A stretch of DNA of 64,000 nucleotides from Pseudomonadota bacterium (GTDB lineage Bacteria; Pseudomonadota; Gammaproteobacteria; Steroidobacterales; Woeseiaceae): assembly GCA_022567295.1 (NCBI GenBank), contig JADFHE010000001.1:1-64000 (forward strand). The letters are read 5' to 3'. Below the pieces are notes generated by a model. That model did no database searches. It worked only from the letters and a program-made list of their open reading frames with translations, and had not been told where the DNA came from. Positions 31,582 through 40,930 of this stretch are shown here, in pieces (positions within the stretch are counted from its first letter, which is position 1; every line of letters starts with the position of its first letter). Both the position numbers and the translations under genes were made by a program.

Positions 31582-32512
31582 AGGATGCTGAAGAGTATTT
31601 GATACGCCTGAAGGCTGAAGCCTACGAGGCGGCCCGAACCGGGATACCGGCCGAGCGCAATTGGCAGGACGCGGTTGTTCAATATCTGGAAGACAGCGTT
31701 GGTAAACGCAGTCTGGATTACGACAAAGCGCACTTTCAAAAACTTGACCCGTATCTCCGTGGATATCAGCTCAGAGACATCAACATGAGCGCTCTGAGAC
31801 CGTTTATCCAGGATCGAAAGCTGAACGATGGTGTCGCAAACGGGACCATTAATCGTGCTCTCGAAACGGTTCGGCACGTTCTCAACGTGGCTCGTGATGA
31901 CTGGGGCTGGATCGCGCGGGTTCCTAAAATCCGCATGTTGAAAGAACCTAAGCGTCGCGTACGTTTTCTCACGGAGGAGGAAGCGGATCGGCTGATGTCG
32001 GCACTGCCAAAGCATTTGGTGCCAGTGGTTCGATATGCCTTGGCGACCGGTTGCAGGAGAGTGAAATCCTGCGACTGGACTGGAACCATGTTGATCTCGA
32101 TCGGCGTGTGTCCTGGCTGGAAGCGGGCACCACGAAGAACGGAGAAGGACACGGTGTTCCCCTAAACCGGGACGCGATCCTGGCGCTCAGATGCGTACAG
32201 GGTCAGCACGAACGGTGGTGCTTTACGTACCGGGGAAAGCGCATGGGAGCGATTGGCTCGGCCTGGAAACGTTCATTAAAGCGTGCCGGAATCGAGAAGT
32301 TTCGATTCCACGACTTGCGCCATACCTGGGCGAGTTGGCACGTGATGAGCGGGACCAGTTTGCAAGAGCTGATGGAATTGGGTGGTTGGAAGTCGTACGA
32401 GATGGTGCTGCGGTATGCACACTTGGCACCGGAGCATTTATCGGATGCGGCGGCTCGAATCGAACGCGGTATGGAGGTCGTATCGGACAACGCTACGATT
32501 TCGCTACGTTGA
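31470..32512 (+). pseudogene. Frameshifted tyrosine recombinase next to tRNA-Arg
   Basis: Two frames together make one integrase of about 345 residues. Frame one (31470-about 32050) gives the N-terminal arm-binding region KGLYRRKDSPYWWLKIVLPDGR, the core-binding domain and the start of the catalytic domain, up to VRYALATGC. Frame two resumes at QESEILRLDWNHVDL (32054) and carries the Lys strand, HDLRHTWASWH, the GGWKSYEM box and the Tyr in LRYAHLAPEH. A single-base deletion in the TGCR(Q/R)SE motif, exactly at catalytic Arg I, separates them. Apart from the frameshift every domain is intact, so decay is recent or is a sequencing error. The gene reads toward tRNA-Arg, 44 nt from its 3' end. 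Confidence 0.85.
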
Positions 32513-32519
32513 TAAAACA

Positions 32520-32552
32520 AAGGGTCTACCGGAATCGGTAAACCCTTGTTTT
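32520..32552 (+). terminator. Probable terminator after the integrase
   Basis: A stem of AAGGGT...TACC with GGTA...ACCCTT (one opposed mismatch), loop GGAATC, followed by GTTTT. It sits 8 nt past the integrase stop and just before the tRNA-Arg 3' end on the other strand. Confidence 0.65.
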
Positions 32553-32555
32553 AAT

Positions 32556-32632
32556 TGGCGCGCCCGGAGAGATTCGAACTCCCGACCGCTCGGTTCGTAG
32601 CCGAGTACTCTATCCAGCTGAGCTACGGGCGC
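32556..32632 (-). tRNA. tRNA-Arg (anticodon ACG)
   Basis: A 77-nt cloverleaf is visible on the minus strand. The acceptor stem GCGCCCG pairs with CGGGCGC and ends with an encoded CCA. The D-arm includes AGCTCAGCTGGATAGAG, the anticodon loop is CTACGAA (ACG), and the T-loop is TTCGAAT. The gene is complete, as expected at the tRNA side of an element integrated at its 3' end. An integrase remnant points at it from the left. Confidence 0.95.
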
Positions 32633-32642
32633 TTTGTTCAGT

Positions 32643-32667
32643 GGTCGCGGCTAGGAGCCGCTCCTAC
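32643..32667 (-). repeat. REP-like palindromic element
   Basis: On the minus strand it reads GTAGGAGCGGCTCCTAG then CCGCGACC. The GTAGGAG head and an imperfect palindrome are the pattern of REP sequences associated with REP-type transposases (RAYTs) in gammaproteobacteria. A related head, GTAGGAG, recurs in the recA-recX gap. No RAYT gene is in the window. Confidence 0.6.
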
Positions 32668-32717
32668 GGGGGGCCGCAAGGGCGCACATGTTACTCACAG
32701 TGGCCATGCGGGTAAAG

Positions 32718-33749
32718 CTATTCCGCGTCCGGAGTGACACCCAGGCGTTTATGCATAATCGGGCTTGTGGTCGTGTATTGGACGTGCACTTTCTTGCCGG
32801 GTTCAACTCGCTGCTTAATGGCGAAAGCCGCCAAAGCAGCCTCGTGGAAGCCACACAAGATTAGCTTCTTTTTGCCTGGGTAATGATTGATATCGCCAAT
32901 CGCGTAGATGCCCGGTGTCGAGGTTTCGAAGTGCTCTGTGTCCACGTTAATTGTTTTACGGTTTATGTCGAGGCCCCACTCGGCGATCGGACCGAGTTTG
33001 GGCGCCAGACCGAAAAATACCAGCAACTGGTCCGCCGTCACCTCGATCGTATCGCCGTCTTTGCTTGCAACAACGACTGCAACCAACGAGTTTTCATCGC
33101 CTCGCAGTTCGGTGACTTTGGCGTTCTCGATGAGATCCATATCGCCACTAGCGACCAAACCGCGCATTGCGGCCACCGAGGCATCAACCGCGCGATATTC
33201 GTCACGGCGATGAATGAGCGTCGTTCGCTTTGCGATCGGCGCGAGTTCCAGAACCCAGTCCAGCGCTGAATCGCCGCCACCCAGCACGACAAGGTTCTTG
33301 CCTTTGAATTGTTTTGGTTCCTTTACCCGATAGTGCACGCAGTTTGGTGCGACAACATCGATGCCGGTGGCACGCAACGCCCGAGGCTGAAACGATCCAA
33401 CGCCGGCTGCAATCACAATGGCCTTGGCCATGAACTCCTTGCCGGCGTCCGTTGCCAGGTAGAATTCATCACCTTCCGGTCGAACCTCTACCACTTCCTC
33501 GCCAAGGTGCATGCCAGTGCTAAATGGTTCGATCTGCTTCAATAATCTGGCAGTGAGTTCCTCACCCGTACACACAAGAATACCCGGTATGTCATAGATC
33601 GGTTTGTCGGGATAAAGCTCGGAGCACTGTCCGCCAGGCTGGCGAATTGAGTCCACGACTTCGGCTTTGAGGCCGAGCAGACCGAGTTCAAATACCTGGA
33701 ATAGACCGCAGGGCCCGGCGCCGACGATGACAACATCCGTTTTGATCAA
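32718..33749 (-). CDS. Ferredoxin--NADP reductase type 2 (thioredoxin-reductase-like flavoprotein)
   Basis: This 343-residue protein has an N-terminal FAD motif VVIVGAGPCGLFQVFELGLLG and an NADP-binding motif VVLGGGDSALDWVLEL. The C-terminal FAD loop is TPGIYAIGDINHYPGKKKLILCGFHEAALAAFAI. It lacks the CxxC active site of thioredoxin reductase (the region reads HYRVKEPKQF), which points to the FNR-like subgroup that moves electrons between NADPH and ferredoxin or flavodoxin. The frame begins right after a TAA, and the only early start is TTG at 33749 with AGGA 9 nt upstream. It stands between tRNA-Arg and tRNA-Ser. Confidence 0.88.
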   Translation of the reverse strand: MIKTDVVIVGAGPCGLFQVFELGLLGLKAEVVDSIRQPGGQCSELYPDKPIYDIPGILVCTGEELTARLLKQIEPFSTGMHLGEEVVEVRPEGDEFYLATDAGKEFMAKAIVIAAGVGSFQPRALRATGIDVVAPNCVHYRVKEPKQFKGKNLVVLGGGDSALDWVLELAPIAKRTTLIHRRDEYRAVDASVAAMRGLVASGDMDLIENAKVTELRGDENSLVAVVVASKDGDTIEVTADQLLVFFGLAPKLGPIAEWGLDINRKTINVDTEHFETSTPGIYAIGDINHYPGKKKLILCGFHEAALAAFAIKQRVEPGKKVHVQYTTTSPIMHKRLGVTPDAE

Positions 33750-33814
33750 TTATCTATATCCTGCACTGCGTCGCCGAAAGGTTGTCAGGCGAGGAGTTAA
33801 CGTAGCAGAGAAAA

Positions 33815-33905
33815 TGGCGGAGAGAGAGGGATTCGAACCCTCGAAGGGGTTTTAGCCCTTACTCCCTTAGCAGGGGAGCGCTTTCGACCACTCAGCCATC
33901 TCTCC
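33815..33905 (-). tRNA. tRNA-Ser (anticodon GCT)
   Basis: This is a 91-nt class II tRNA on the minus strand. The acceptor stem GGAGAGA pairs with TCTCTCC, the anticodon loop is CTGCTAA, and a long variable arm TAAGGGCTAAAACCCTT precedes T-loop TTCGAAT; CCA is encoded. It is located just downstream of csrA, as in many gammaproteobacteria. Confidence 0.95.
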
Positions 33906-33962
33906 GGCCAGCCCGAAGGGCGGCACATAGTACTGTCAGTGGTGGGCGAGGTAAAGCGGATT

Positions 33963-34181
33963 TCACGCTGACTCTGATTTATCGTCGTCCGTCGAATCGG
34001 CCTCGCCAGCGGCGGCCTTTTCTCTCTGAATTCGCTCGTAAATCTCTTCCCGGTGAACGGCAATGTGTTTGGGTGCGTTGATCCCTATTCGGACCTGATT
34101 TCCCTTGACCCCCAAGACGGTGATCGTGACATCGTTCCCGATCATGACCGTCTCGCCCGCTCGTCGCGTCAGAATCAGCAT
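33963..34181 (-). CDS. csrA: Carbon storage regulator CsrA (RsmA)
   Basis: This 72-residue protein starts [15 protein letters not shown] and contains the RNA-binding residues of the first strand (LTRR) and of the [10 protein letters not shown] segment. It has a slightly long acidic tail ([10 protein letters not shown]). As a homodimer it binds GGA motifs in mRNA leaders to block or favour translation, governing carbon metabolism, motility and biofilm formation. The gene lies 155 nt after alaS on the same strand, with no lysC between them. Its own leader carries strong CsrA-site-like elements, suggesting autoregulation. Confidence 0.97.
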   Translation of the reverse strand: MLILTRRAGETVMIGNDVTITVLGVKGNQVRIGINAPKHIAVHREEIYERIQREKAAAGEADSTDDDKSESA

Positions 34182-34218
34182 GACTTCCTACTCCTGCCTG
34201 ACGGGGCTCCTGCCCCGT
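34182..34218 (-). promoter_or_regulatory. csrA leader with GGA-presenting hairpin and GGA-rich Shine-Dalgarno
   Basis: Minus-strand sequence ACGGGGC-AGGA-GCCCCGT (34201-34218) forms a perfect 7-bp stem displaying AGGA in a tetraloop, the preferred CsrA ligand geometry. It is followed by CAGGAGTAGGA overlapping the ribosome-binding region before the ATG at 34181. Bridging of two sites by a CsrA dimer would block translation, as known for csrA in E. coli. Confidence 0.65.
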
Positions 34219-34336
34219 TCCTATGCGCGTGTTAATCCTTAAACTGTTGTAATTCTAGCTGATTTTCGCGTCAGTTGCTTTTAATGACCGCGAAAACACA
34301 GGCTGCTTGCGCTTGAGGGAAAATTGGACTGCGGCA

Positions 34337-36934
34337 TCACTCCAGTTGTTCCGCGACCCATGCAGGGACAGATTCGAGCGCCTGGTCGAGAGCGTCAACA
34401 TCGGTGCCGCCCGCCTCAGCGAAATCGGGTCGCCCGCCACCCTTACCGCCGACCTGCTCGGCCACGGGTCTGATGAGGTCACCGGCCTGAATTTTGTCGA
34501 TATTGTTCTTGGTGACGCCGGCCGCGAGTCGCACCTTGCCGTCGTCTACTGAGCCCAGCACAACAACCGCGTTCTGCAATCTGTCTTTGAATTGATCGAC
34601 CGCATTGCGGAGCGTTTTGGCATCGGCGCCATCCATCCGGGTCACCAACACTTTGATACCCGCGATCTCCTGCACACCCTCAAAGGGGTCAGAGCCCTTT
34701 CCGGTAATGAGCGCCTGTTTGGCTGCGGAAAGCTCCTTTTCCAGATCCTTGCTGCGTTGCAGCAACTGCGAGACTTTGGCTGTCGCCTGATCGGGGTGAC
34801 TGCGTAGCATGCCGGCAACATTGCTCAAGACTTGCTGGTTGCTACCAATCCACTTCATGGCGCCTTTGCCGGTCACTGCTTCGATGCGGCGGATGCCGGA
34901 GGCGACACCACCCTCGGAAGTGATCTTGAAGACGCCAATGTCACCCGTGCGATCGACGTGCGTACCACCACACAACTCAATTGAGAAATCGCCTAGCTTC
35001 AGCACCCGAACCTTGTCGCCGTATTTTTCGCCGAACAGCGCCATAGCACCCGATTGAATGGCCTCGTCGTACGTCATTTCATCGGTGGCTGCCGCCACGT
35101 TTTGGCGAATTACGTCATTCACGAGATCCTCGATCTCACGAATTTGTTCTGCTGCAACGCTGTCGTAATGCGAGAAATCGAATCGCAACCGGTCCGGCGC
35201 GACCAGAGATCCCTTCTGCGTCACGTGGTCGCCGAGCACTCGTCTGAGTGCGGCGTGCACCAAGTGCGTTGCCGTGTGATTGAGGCGGATGGCCTGCCGG
35301 CGATCTGCATCGACCGCGGCCTCGACTTTGTCACCAACTATGAGCTCGCCCTGCTCCACATTGCCGAAGTGCACGATGGCCTTGCCGCTCTTTTGCGTAT
35401 CGCCCACTTGAAACAACTTGCCATCGGTTACGAGAATGCCCGTGTCACCGATTTGTCCACCGCTTTCAGCGTAGAACGGGGTGGCCGACAAAATGACCGC
35501 GCCCTCTTCGCCTGCAGCAAGCGTTTGAACGGGCCCGCCGTCCTTATATAAGGAGACGATTTCGCTGCCAGCTTCGGTGCCATCGTAACCCAGGAATTCA
35601 GACTCGGCGTCTGTCTTGAACGCGTCACCACCTGCCGACCTGAATTTACTCGCCGCCCTCGCACGATCTCGCTGTTGGCCCATCGCCGTTGCAAAGCCTT
35701 CCTGGTCAACGGTCAGCTCACGTTCGCGTGCAATATCGGCTGTCAGGTCAACAGGAAAACCGTAGGTGTCGTAGAGTTTGAAAACCACGTCGCCCGGAAT
35801 CTGCTTGCTCTTGAGTTTGGCGATAGCCGACTCCAGCATCTCCATACCCTGATCGAGTGTCTCGGCGAAGCGTTCCTCCTCTTTCTTTAACACTTTCTCA
35901 ACATGCGCCTGCGTTTTGACGAGCTCGGGATAGGCACCGCCCATTTCCGCGGCGAGCGGGGCGACGAGCTTGTGAAAAAACGAATCGTCGTTGCCGAGCT
36001 TCCTGCCGTGGCGAATCGCGCGACGAATGATCCGGCGCAACACGTAACCCCTGCCCTCGTTGCCCGGCAGCACGCCGTCAACAATTAGGAACGAACATGC
36101 ACGAATGTGATCGGCAATTACATTGAGCGAACTCGAGCCATCGTTCTTGACACCCAATGTCTTGGCAATCGAAGCGATCAACTTTTTGAACAGATCAATT
36201 TCGTAGTTCGAATGCACCCCCTGCATTACGGCCGCGATTCGTTCGAGTCCCATGCCGGTGTCTACTGACGGCTTCGGCAGTGCTACCAACTCGCCGTCGG
36301 CTGAACGGTCGAACTGCATGAAAACGAGATTCCAGATTTCGACGTAGCGATCGCCGTGCTCATCCGGTGAGCCCGGCGGGCCGCCCGGTATGCCGGCGCC
36401 GTGATCGTAGAAAATCTCGGAGCACGGACCGCAGGGTCCTGTGTCACCCATGGCCCAGAAATTGTCTTTCTCACCCAGTCGCGCGAATCGTTTTGGATCG
36501 ACCTTTACTTCCTTTAGCCAGATGTCGGCAGCATCAAAATCATCCTCGAATACTGTCACCCAGAGTTTCTCAGGCGCCAGCCCAAGCGTGCCCGTTAGAA
36601 AATCCCAGCTATAGTGAATCGCTTCGCGCTTGAAGTAATCGCCGAAGCTGAAATTGCCGAGCATCTCGAAAAACGTGTGGTGACGGGCTGTGTAGCCGAC
36701 GTTTTCCAAGTCGTTGTGCTTGCCCCCTGCGCGGACACATCGCTGCGACGATGCTGCGCGTTTGTAACCGCGCTTGTCGTGGCCAAGGAATACATCCTTG
36801 AACTGCACCATGCCGGCATTCGTAAACAATAGCGTCGGATCATCGCCGGGCACCAGCGGAGAGCTCGCGACGATCTCATGGTCGTGGTCGCGAAAAAACT
36901 CCAGGAAGGCCTGGCGCAACTCATTGCTCGTCAT
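34337..36934 (-). CDS. alaS: Alanyl-tRNA synthetase
   Basis: This protein of about 865 residues attaches Ala to tRNA-Ala in the cytoplasm. Class II motifs are evident: an N-terminal [24 protein letters not shown] segment and the GMGLERI motif 3 region. The editing domain includes the zinc-binding sets [11 protein letters not shown] and CGGTHV; a C-terminal DHHA1 domain [12 protein letters not shown] closes the protein. I place the start at the Met of [10 protein letters not shown] (36934), the family's usual N-terminus; in-frame upstream candidates are a TTG at 36967 and an ATG at 36943. It lies downstream of recA-recX and upstream of csrA, a conserved order. Confidence 0.97.
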   Translation of the reverse strand: MTSNELRQAFLEFFRDHDHEIVASSPLVPGDDPTLLFTNAGMVQFKDVFLGHDKRGYKRAASSQRCVRAGGKHNDLENVGYTARHHTFFEMLGNFSFGDYFKREAIHYSWDFLTGTLGLAPEKLWVTVFEDDFDAADIWLKEVKVDPKRFARLGEKDNFWAMGDTGPCGPCSEIFYDHGAGIPGGPPGSPDEHGDRYVEIWNLVFMQFDRSADGELVALPKPSVDTGMGLERIAAVMQGVHSNYEIDLFKKLIASIAKTLGVKNDGSSSLNVIADHIRACSFLIVDGVLPGNEGRGYVLRRIIRRAIRHGRKLGNDDSFFHKLVAPLAAEMGGAYPELVKTQAHVEKVLKKEEERFAETLDQGMEMLESAIAKLKSKQIPGDVVFKLYDTYGFPVDLTADIARERELTVDQEGFATAMGQQRDRARAASKFRSAGGDAFKTDAESEFLGYDGTEAGSEIVSLYKDGGPVQTLAAGEEGAVILSATPFYAESGGQIGDTGILVTDGKLFQVGDTQKSGKAIVHFGNVEQGELIVGDKVEAAVDADRRQAIRLNHTATHLVHAALRRVLGDHVTQKGSLVAPDRLRFDFSHYDSVAAEQIREIEDLVNDVIRQNVAAATDEMTYDEAIQSGAMALFGEKYGDKVRVLKLGDFSIELCGGTHVDRTGDIGVFKITSEGGVASGIRRIEAVTGKGAMKWIGSNQQVLSNVAGMLRSHPDQATAKVSQLLQRSKDLEKELSAAKQALITGKGSDPFEGVQEIAGIKVLVTRMDGADAKTLRNAVDQFKDRLQNAVVVLGSVDDGKVRLAAGVTKNNIDKIQAGDLIRPVAEQVGGKGGGRPDFAEAGGTDVDALDQALESVPAWVAEQLE

Positions 36935-37006
36935 CGAATTCATTTTGGGTCTGGCGATGGTTTTCAACCGCGCTAGTGTACGGGGTTTGTGTGCCGGTAT
37001 TAAGCG

Positions 37007-37507
37007 TTATTCATCGCCGAAGGCAGCCTGAATATGGCCCTGTTCGAACCCGCGATACTGCAGAAATCGCATCTGCTTCGCTTTGGCCTTGAAGTCGGCC
37101 GGTTTGGTTGCGCCGAACTTTCGTCGTCGGACATTACGAGCCAGTTTATACCAGTCGGCAGCCGACTCTTTGATAGCGATCTCGATAGTCGCATCCGCTA
37201 CACCACGCTGGCCCAAGTCCAGGCGAATTCGAACCGGGCCTTTGCCGCGATTGATGTGGGATTGGACAAACGCTGCGGCGAAGCGCTGATCGCTTTGCAA
37301 GCCGTTTGCGGTAAGTTCGAGCATGGCTTGTTCGGCCACGTTTCGGTCGTAGCCTTTGCCTGTAAGCTTCTTGATGAGTTCTGTCTGGCCATATTCACGA
37401 CGAGCAAGAAAAGCCATGGCTTTATTACCTGCATCAGCGGGACAAGAAAAACGATCTTCCCGCTCGCCGGCGAGAAGGTCGCTAATTTCTTCGTGGAGTT
37501 CAGGCAT
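37007..37507 (-). CDS. recX: Regulatory protein RecX
   Basis: This 166-residue protein has three RecX-type helical repeats: AMAFLARREYGQTELIKKL, then LQSDQRFAAAFVQSHINRGKGPVRIRLDL, and a C-terminal KFG...MRFLQYRGFEQGHIQAAF. It binds RecA filaments and inhibits recombinase activity. It lies about 95 nt after recA on the same strand, separated by a REP-like hairpin that may limit read-through and keep RecX far below RecA. Length is typical. Confidence 0.94.
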   Translation of the reverse strand: MPELHEEISDLLAGEREDRFSCPADAGNKAMAFLARREYGQTELIKKLTGKGYDRNVAEQAMLELTANGLQSDQRFAAAFVQSHINRGKGPVRIRLDLGQRGVADATIEIAIKESAADWYKLARNVRRRKFGATKPADFKAKAKQMRFLQYRGFEQGHIQAAFGDE

Positions 37508-37519
37508 TTGAATCTTTCT

Positions 37520-37601
37520 GTAGGAGGCCGCCCTGCGCGTTTATGCCCTTTGGGTGCGAAGCGTAGCGGCGGCCGTTTTCGGCCGCAGGGCGGCCTCCTA
37601 C
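37520..37601. repeat. REP-like inverted pair between recA and recX
   Basis: GTAGGAGGCCGCCCTGCG (37520-37537) is repeated as its exact reverse complement at 37584-37601, giving an 18-bp stem with a 46-nt interior that contains a smaller GGCGGCCGTTTTCGGCCGC hairpin. The right arm reaches the recA stop codon. The GTAGGAG head links it to the REP-like element near tRNA-Arg. It may attenuate transcription into recX. Confidence 0.75.
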
Positions 37602-38677
37602 TACGACGCTTCTTTTGCGACCGACGCCTCCTCGGCGTCGTCGTCCGTTGTGTCCTCAGGCGCCGCGTCTGGAACTGCGACAACGGGAGGTGGCATCAGC
37701 TGGGCGCGAATCTTCCGCTCAATCTCGTCGCACATTTCAGGATGCGCCTTCAAGAACTCACGAACGTTTTCCTTGCCCTGACCGATGCGGTCATCGCCGT
37801 AGCTGTACCACGAACCCGCCTTGTCGACGATGCCGTGCTGCACACCCAGATCGATAATCTCACCGTGGCGCGAAATGCCATGACCGTACAGAATCTCGAA
37901 CTCGGCTTGTTTGAACGGTGGCGATACTTTGTTCTTGACGACTTTGACGCGCGTCTGGTTGCCAATGATTTCGTCGCCCTTCTTGATCGCACCGATACGG
38001 CGAATGTCGAGCCGGATAGACGCGTAGAACTTCAGTGCGTTGCCACCCGTTGTTGTCTCGGGGCTACCGAACATGACCCCGATCTTCATGCGAATCTGGT
38101 TGATGAAGACGACCATGGTGTTCGAACGGTTGATATTGGCGGCCAGTTTCCGGAGCGCTTGTGACATCAGCCGAGCCTGCAAGCCCATGTGCGAGTCACC
38201 CATCTCACCCTCGATCTCGGCCCTGGGTGTCAGTGCGGCGACAGAGTCGATAACAATAATGTCGACCGCACTGGAGCGGACCAGCATGTCAGTGATTTCC
38301 AGCGCCTGCTCGCCTGTATCCGGCTGCGACACCAACAGTTCGTCAACATCGACGCCAAGTTTCTCGGCGTAGTTCGGGTCGAGCGCGTGCTCCGCGTCGA
38401 TAAACGCAGCGGTTCCACCCAGTTTCTGAGCCTCGGCGATGACCTGCAGCGTCAGTGTTGTCTTACCGGAAGACTCCGGACCGTAAATTTCTACAACACG
38501 GCCTCTTGGCAGACCGCCAATGCCAAGAGCGGCATCCAGTCCTATCGAACCCGTCGAAATAGTCTCGATATCCCGGGAGGCCGTGCTGTCCCCGAGACGC
38601 ATGACTGAGCCTTTGCCGAATTGTTTCTCGATCTGGCCTAATGCCTGCGCGAGTGCTTTTTTACGATTGTCGTCCAT
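37601..38677 (-). CDS. recA: Recombinase RecA
   Basis: This 358-residue protein has a Walker A loop [10 protein letters not shown], a Walker B segment [12 protein letters not shown], the L1/L2 loop region ([22 protein letters not shown] and [20 protein letters not shown]), and an acidic C-terminal tail ending in DTTDDDAEE. It forms filaments on single-stranded DNA, drives strand exchange and stimulates LexA self-cleavage. A LexA-type box lies 32-51 nt upstream of the ATG, so it is SOS-induced. recX follows downstream, and pncC-thpR lie upstream on the same strand. Confidence 0.99.
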   Translation of the reverse strand: MDDNRKKALAQALGQIEKQFGKGSVMRLGDSTASRDIETISTGSIGLDAALGIGGLPRGRVVEIYGPESSGKTTLTLQVIAEAQKLGGTAAFIDAEHALDPNYAEKLGVDVDELLVSQPDTGEQALEITDMLVRSSAVDIIVIDSVAALTPRAEIEGEMGDSHMGLQARLMSQALRKLAANINRSNTMVVFINQIRMKIGVMFGSPETTTGGNALKFYASIRLDIRRIGAIKKGDEIIGNQTRVKVVKNKVSPPFKQAEFEILYGHGISRHGEIIDLGVQHGIVDKAGSWYSYGDDRIGQGKENVREFLKAHPEMCDEIERKIRAQLMPPPVVAVPDAAPEDTTDDDAEEASVAKEAS

Positions 38678-38708
38678 AATTTTGCCGCCATTTGATGATT
38701 GCTGGAAA

Positions 38709-38728
38709 TACTGTTGATATACACAGTA
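38709..38728 (-). promoter_or_regulatory. LexA (SOS) box upstream of recA
   Basis: TACTGT-N8-ACAGTA is a perfect palindromic match to the gammaproteobacterial LexA consensus, positioned 32-51 nt before the recA start codon. Confidence 0.9.
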
Positions 38729-38816
38729 TTATTCCATGAAACCCGCGCCAATGGTAGCTTCTGGAGCATGTACTTTCTCGGCAAGATGCCAGGAAACACG
38801 AAAAACCTGCCGCAAC

Positions 38817-39326
38817 CTATTGTTTCAGCGGCGCGTAGCGAATGCCGCGCAGTCCTGCTACGGACACAACCAATTCGAAGCTTGACCACTCGGTGGTCGC
38901 TCGATGCGCCAGTCGCTCGGTGGCGAACGGCCTGGCGTTGCGCGACACCGTAATATGCGGCCGGTAGATACGATCATCGGGCGTCAGGCTGAAATTTTCC
39001 AGGACCGAATCCAATGCGGAAACCAGATTCTGCAGTTCGGCCGGCACGGTCGCAGCGACCAGACAGGCCACCTTGGGTCGCGCCCAAAACTCCAGGCGAT
39101 CGAAACTGAGACGAAACGGCGCCACTTCAACAGCACTTGCCTGTTCTTGCAATTCCGGAATCAGGTGTTCTTCGAAGTCGCCGATGAACGGCAAGGTGAC
39201 ATGCCAGTTGCGCCGGTCCACTGCCCGGCCTTCGACAGACTTTGCGACCGAGTTGATAACATCTCGTAACCGGTCCCGCTGACGAATGTCCGGCCACAAG
39301 GCAAAGAACAATCGTTTCGTACTCAC
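38817..39326 (-). CDS. thpR: RNA 2',3'-cyclic phosphodiesterase (2H family, LigT-like)
   Basis: This 169-residue protein has the two catalytic H-x-T motifs of the 2H phosphoesterases: WHVTLPFIG and YRPHITVSR. It also carries the family N-terminus RLFFALWPD. It opens 2',3'-cyclic phosphates at RNA ends, and LigT members also ligate tRNA halves in vitro. I take the GTG at 39326 as the start: it overlaps the pncC stop (GTGA), and upstream sequence in this frame lies inside pncC. It is therefore coupled to pncC in the segment leading to recA. Confidence 0.9.
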   Translation of the reverse strand: MSTKRLFFALWPDIRQRDRLRDVINSVAKSVEGRAVDRRNWHVTLPFIGDFEEHLIPELQEQASAVEVAPFRLSFDRLEFWARPKVACLVAATVPAELQNLVSALDSVLENFSLTPDDRIYRPHITVSRNARPFATERLAHRATTEWSSFELVVSVAGLRGIRYAPLKQ

Positions 39327-39826
39327 GACTCGATGCGCTCTCTCACACCCTGCAGCGCGTACGCAACCGATGCCTCGCGAACGAGTTCGCGATCGCCCGT
39401 GAAGTGCTCGCAACGGGTATCTACCAACGCCTTCGTCCCATCTCGCACGGCCCACGCGAACCAGACTGTGCCCACAGGTTTTTCCCTGGTCCCACCCGCA
39501 GGACCGGCAACACCGCTCACGGCCACCGCGAAATCTGCGCCGCTCAGGCGCAGCGATCCTTTCGCCATTTCCTCGACAACCTCGGCACTTACGGAACCGT
39601 GATCTTCCAGCGTCTTGTTCCGTACGCCGAGAATCGATTCTTTGGCACCGTTGGCATAGCTCACGACGCCGTAGCCGTAGACGGCAGAACTGCCCGGAAT
39701 ATCGGTGATCGCTTTGGCGACCCAGCCGCCCGTGCAGGACTCCGCGGTTGCTACTGCTTTGCCCGCCGCCGAAAGCTCGTTGACGAGTGCTTCAGCCAGC
39801 TTCCGGATTGATTCGTGGTCAGCCAT
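39323..39826 (-). CDS. pncC: Nicotinamide-nucleotide amidase (CinA C-terminal domain)
   Basis: This 167-residue protein consists only of the CinA C-terminal amidase domain. AVATAESCTGGWVAKAITDIPGSSAVYGYGVV carries the Ser nucleophile region, and SGVAGPAGGTREKPVGTVWFAW is the second signature. It deamidates nicotinamide mononucleotide to nicotinate mononucleotide in pyridine nucleotide recycling. Its stop overlaps thpR, and its start overlaps the end of the glycosyltransferase by 8 nt, so the genes form a tightly packed operon toward recA. Confidence 0.94.
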   Translation of the reverse strand: MADHESIRKLAEALVNELSAAGKAVATAESCTGGWVAKAITDIPGSSAVYGYGVVSYANGAKESILGVRNKTLEDHGSVSAEVVEEMAKGSLRLSGADFAVAVSGVAGPAGGTREKPVGTVWFAWAVRDGTKALVDTRCEHFTGDRELVREASVAYALQGVRERIES

Positions 39827-40904
39827 TCAGTACCGCTGCATAAAGTGCGACGTGCTTATCGGCCATCGTAGCGATCGAGAACTCATTTTGCATCCGTTCC
39901 CGGCCAGCAGCACTCATTCGTTGCCGCATCTGGTCGTCTTCCATCAACGTCGTAACCGCCCCTCGCAAGGCGTCGACATCTTCGGCTGGAACGAGCAGTC
40001 CGGTCTCGCCGTGTACAACCGCCTCGCTCAGTCCGCCGGCGTCAAACCCGACGACGGGTACGCCCGCCGCAGCAGCTTTCAGCGCGGCGACTCCCAGACC
40101 CTCGGTGAGCGCGGGATGAACGAGTAAATCGAAACATCCGATGAAGCCATCGAGATCGTCACGAAATCCGGCGAACTGGACGGCGTCCCCGAGTCCCAGT
40201 GAGGCAGCCTGGGCCCGCAACTGACTGTTGAGGTATCCGTCCCCAAATATGACAAGCCGGAAAGGCGGATGACGGTGCAAGAGATCGGCGACTGCCTGCA
40301 ACAGGTATCGGTGTCCTTTGCGCGGGATCAACTGGCCCGCCGCGGCAATAGTGAAGACGTCGTTATCGATGCCGAACTCTTTCCTGAAGGCCTCGTGATC
40401 CGGCTCGCGCGCGAACGCGTCAGCATCGACGGCACTGCGAATTACGGCGATTCGCTCGTCTTCGACATCATGCTCGCGCAATACCTTGGCAATCGCGTCG
40501 GAAATCGCGATGATTTTCTTGAACGGCCTGTAGCGTAACGTCGCCATCAATCGCATCTCGGTATTGTCGACGCGACGTGAAACCACGGCCGGAATATCGG
40601 CGAAGGACGCTGCAAGGCCGCCAAGCAGATCAGCGCCGCGGCGACTGTGGCAATGGACGATGTCCGGAGCGTGTTCCCTGAGGAACTGGGACAAGCGATA
40701 CGCGAACGGCAAGTCGAGGTCGCCCGCGCAAAACAGATTCTGCACCCGAATTGCAGCGAGTCTGGCCACACCATCAATTCCGGATTCAGGCGGGCAAACC
40801 AAAGTGTTGTCGTGACCGCGCTCGCGTAACGCGTTGATCAGGTAGACAACCTGTTGCGGGCCACCCAAAAAATGGCGCCCGGTTTCGACATGCAGTATTT
40901 TCAC
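39819..40904 (-). CDS. GT4-family glycosyltransferase
   Basis: This protein of about 361 residues has the GT-B fold pattern: an N-terminal [22 protein letters not shown] and a C-terminal [22 protein letters not shown], followed by the donor-site motif [32 protein letters not shown]. In GT4 enzymes that site is E-x7-E; here the second position is Lys (E...K), so donor contacts may differ. The likely start is GTG at 40904 (VKILHVETG), 26 nt from the divergent mutS ATG. Acceptor and donor cannot be predicted; cell-envelope glycan synthesis is a reasonable inference. Confidence 0.85.
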   Translation of the reverse strand: MKILHVETGRHFLGGPQQVVYLINALRERGHDNTLVCPPESGIDGVARLAAIRVQNLFCAGDLDLPFAYRLSQFLREHAPDIVHCHSRRGADLLGGLAASFADIPAVVSRRVDNTEMRLMATLRYRPFKKIIAISDAIAKVLREHDVEDERIAVIRSAVDADAFAREPDHEAFRKEFGIDNDVFTIAAAGQLIPRKGHRYLLQAVADLLHRHPPFRLVIFGDGYLNSQLRAQAASLGLGDAVQFAGFRDDLDGFIGCFDLLVHPALTEGLGVAALKAAAAGVPVVGFDAGGLSEAVVHGETGLLVPAEDVDALRGAVTTLMEDDQMRQRMSAAGRERMQNEFSIATMADKHVALYAAVLNG

Positions 40905-40930
40905 TCGTTCATCATACAAAAAAGAACAGC

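Noticed and set aside
37034-38164. 376-codon plus-strand frame across recX and recA
   Set aside because: Antisense to two confidently assigned genes; no family resemblance.
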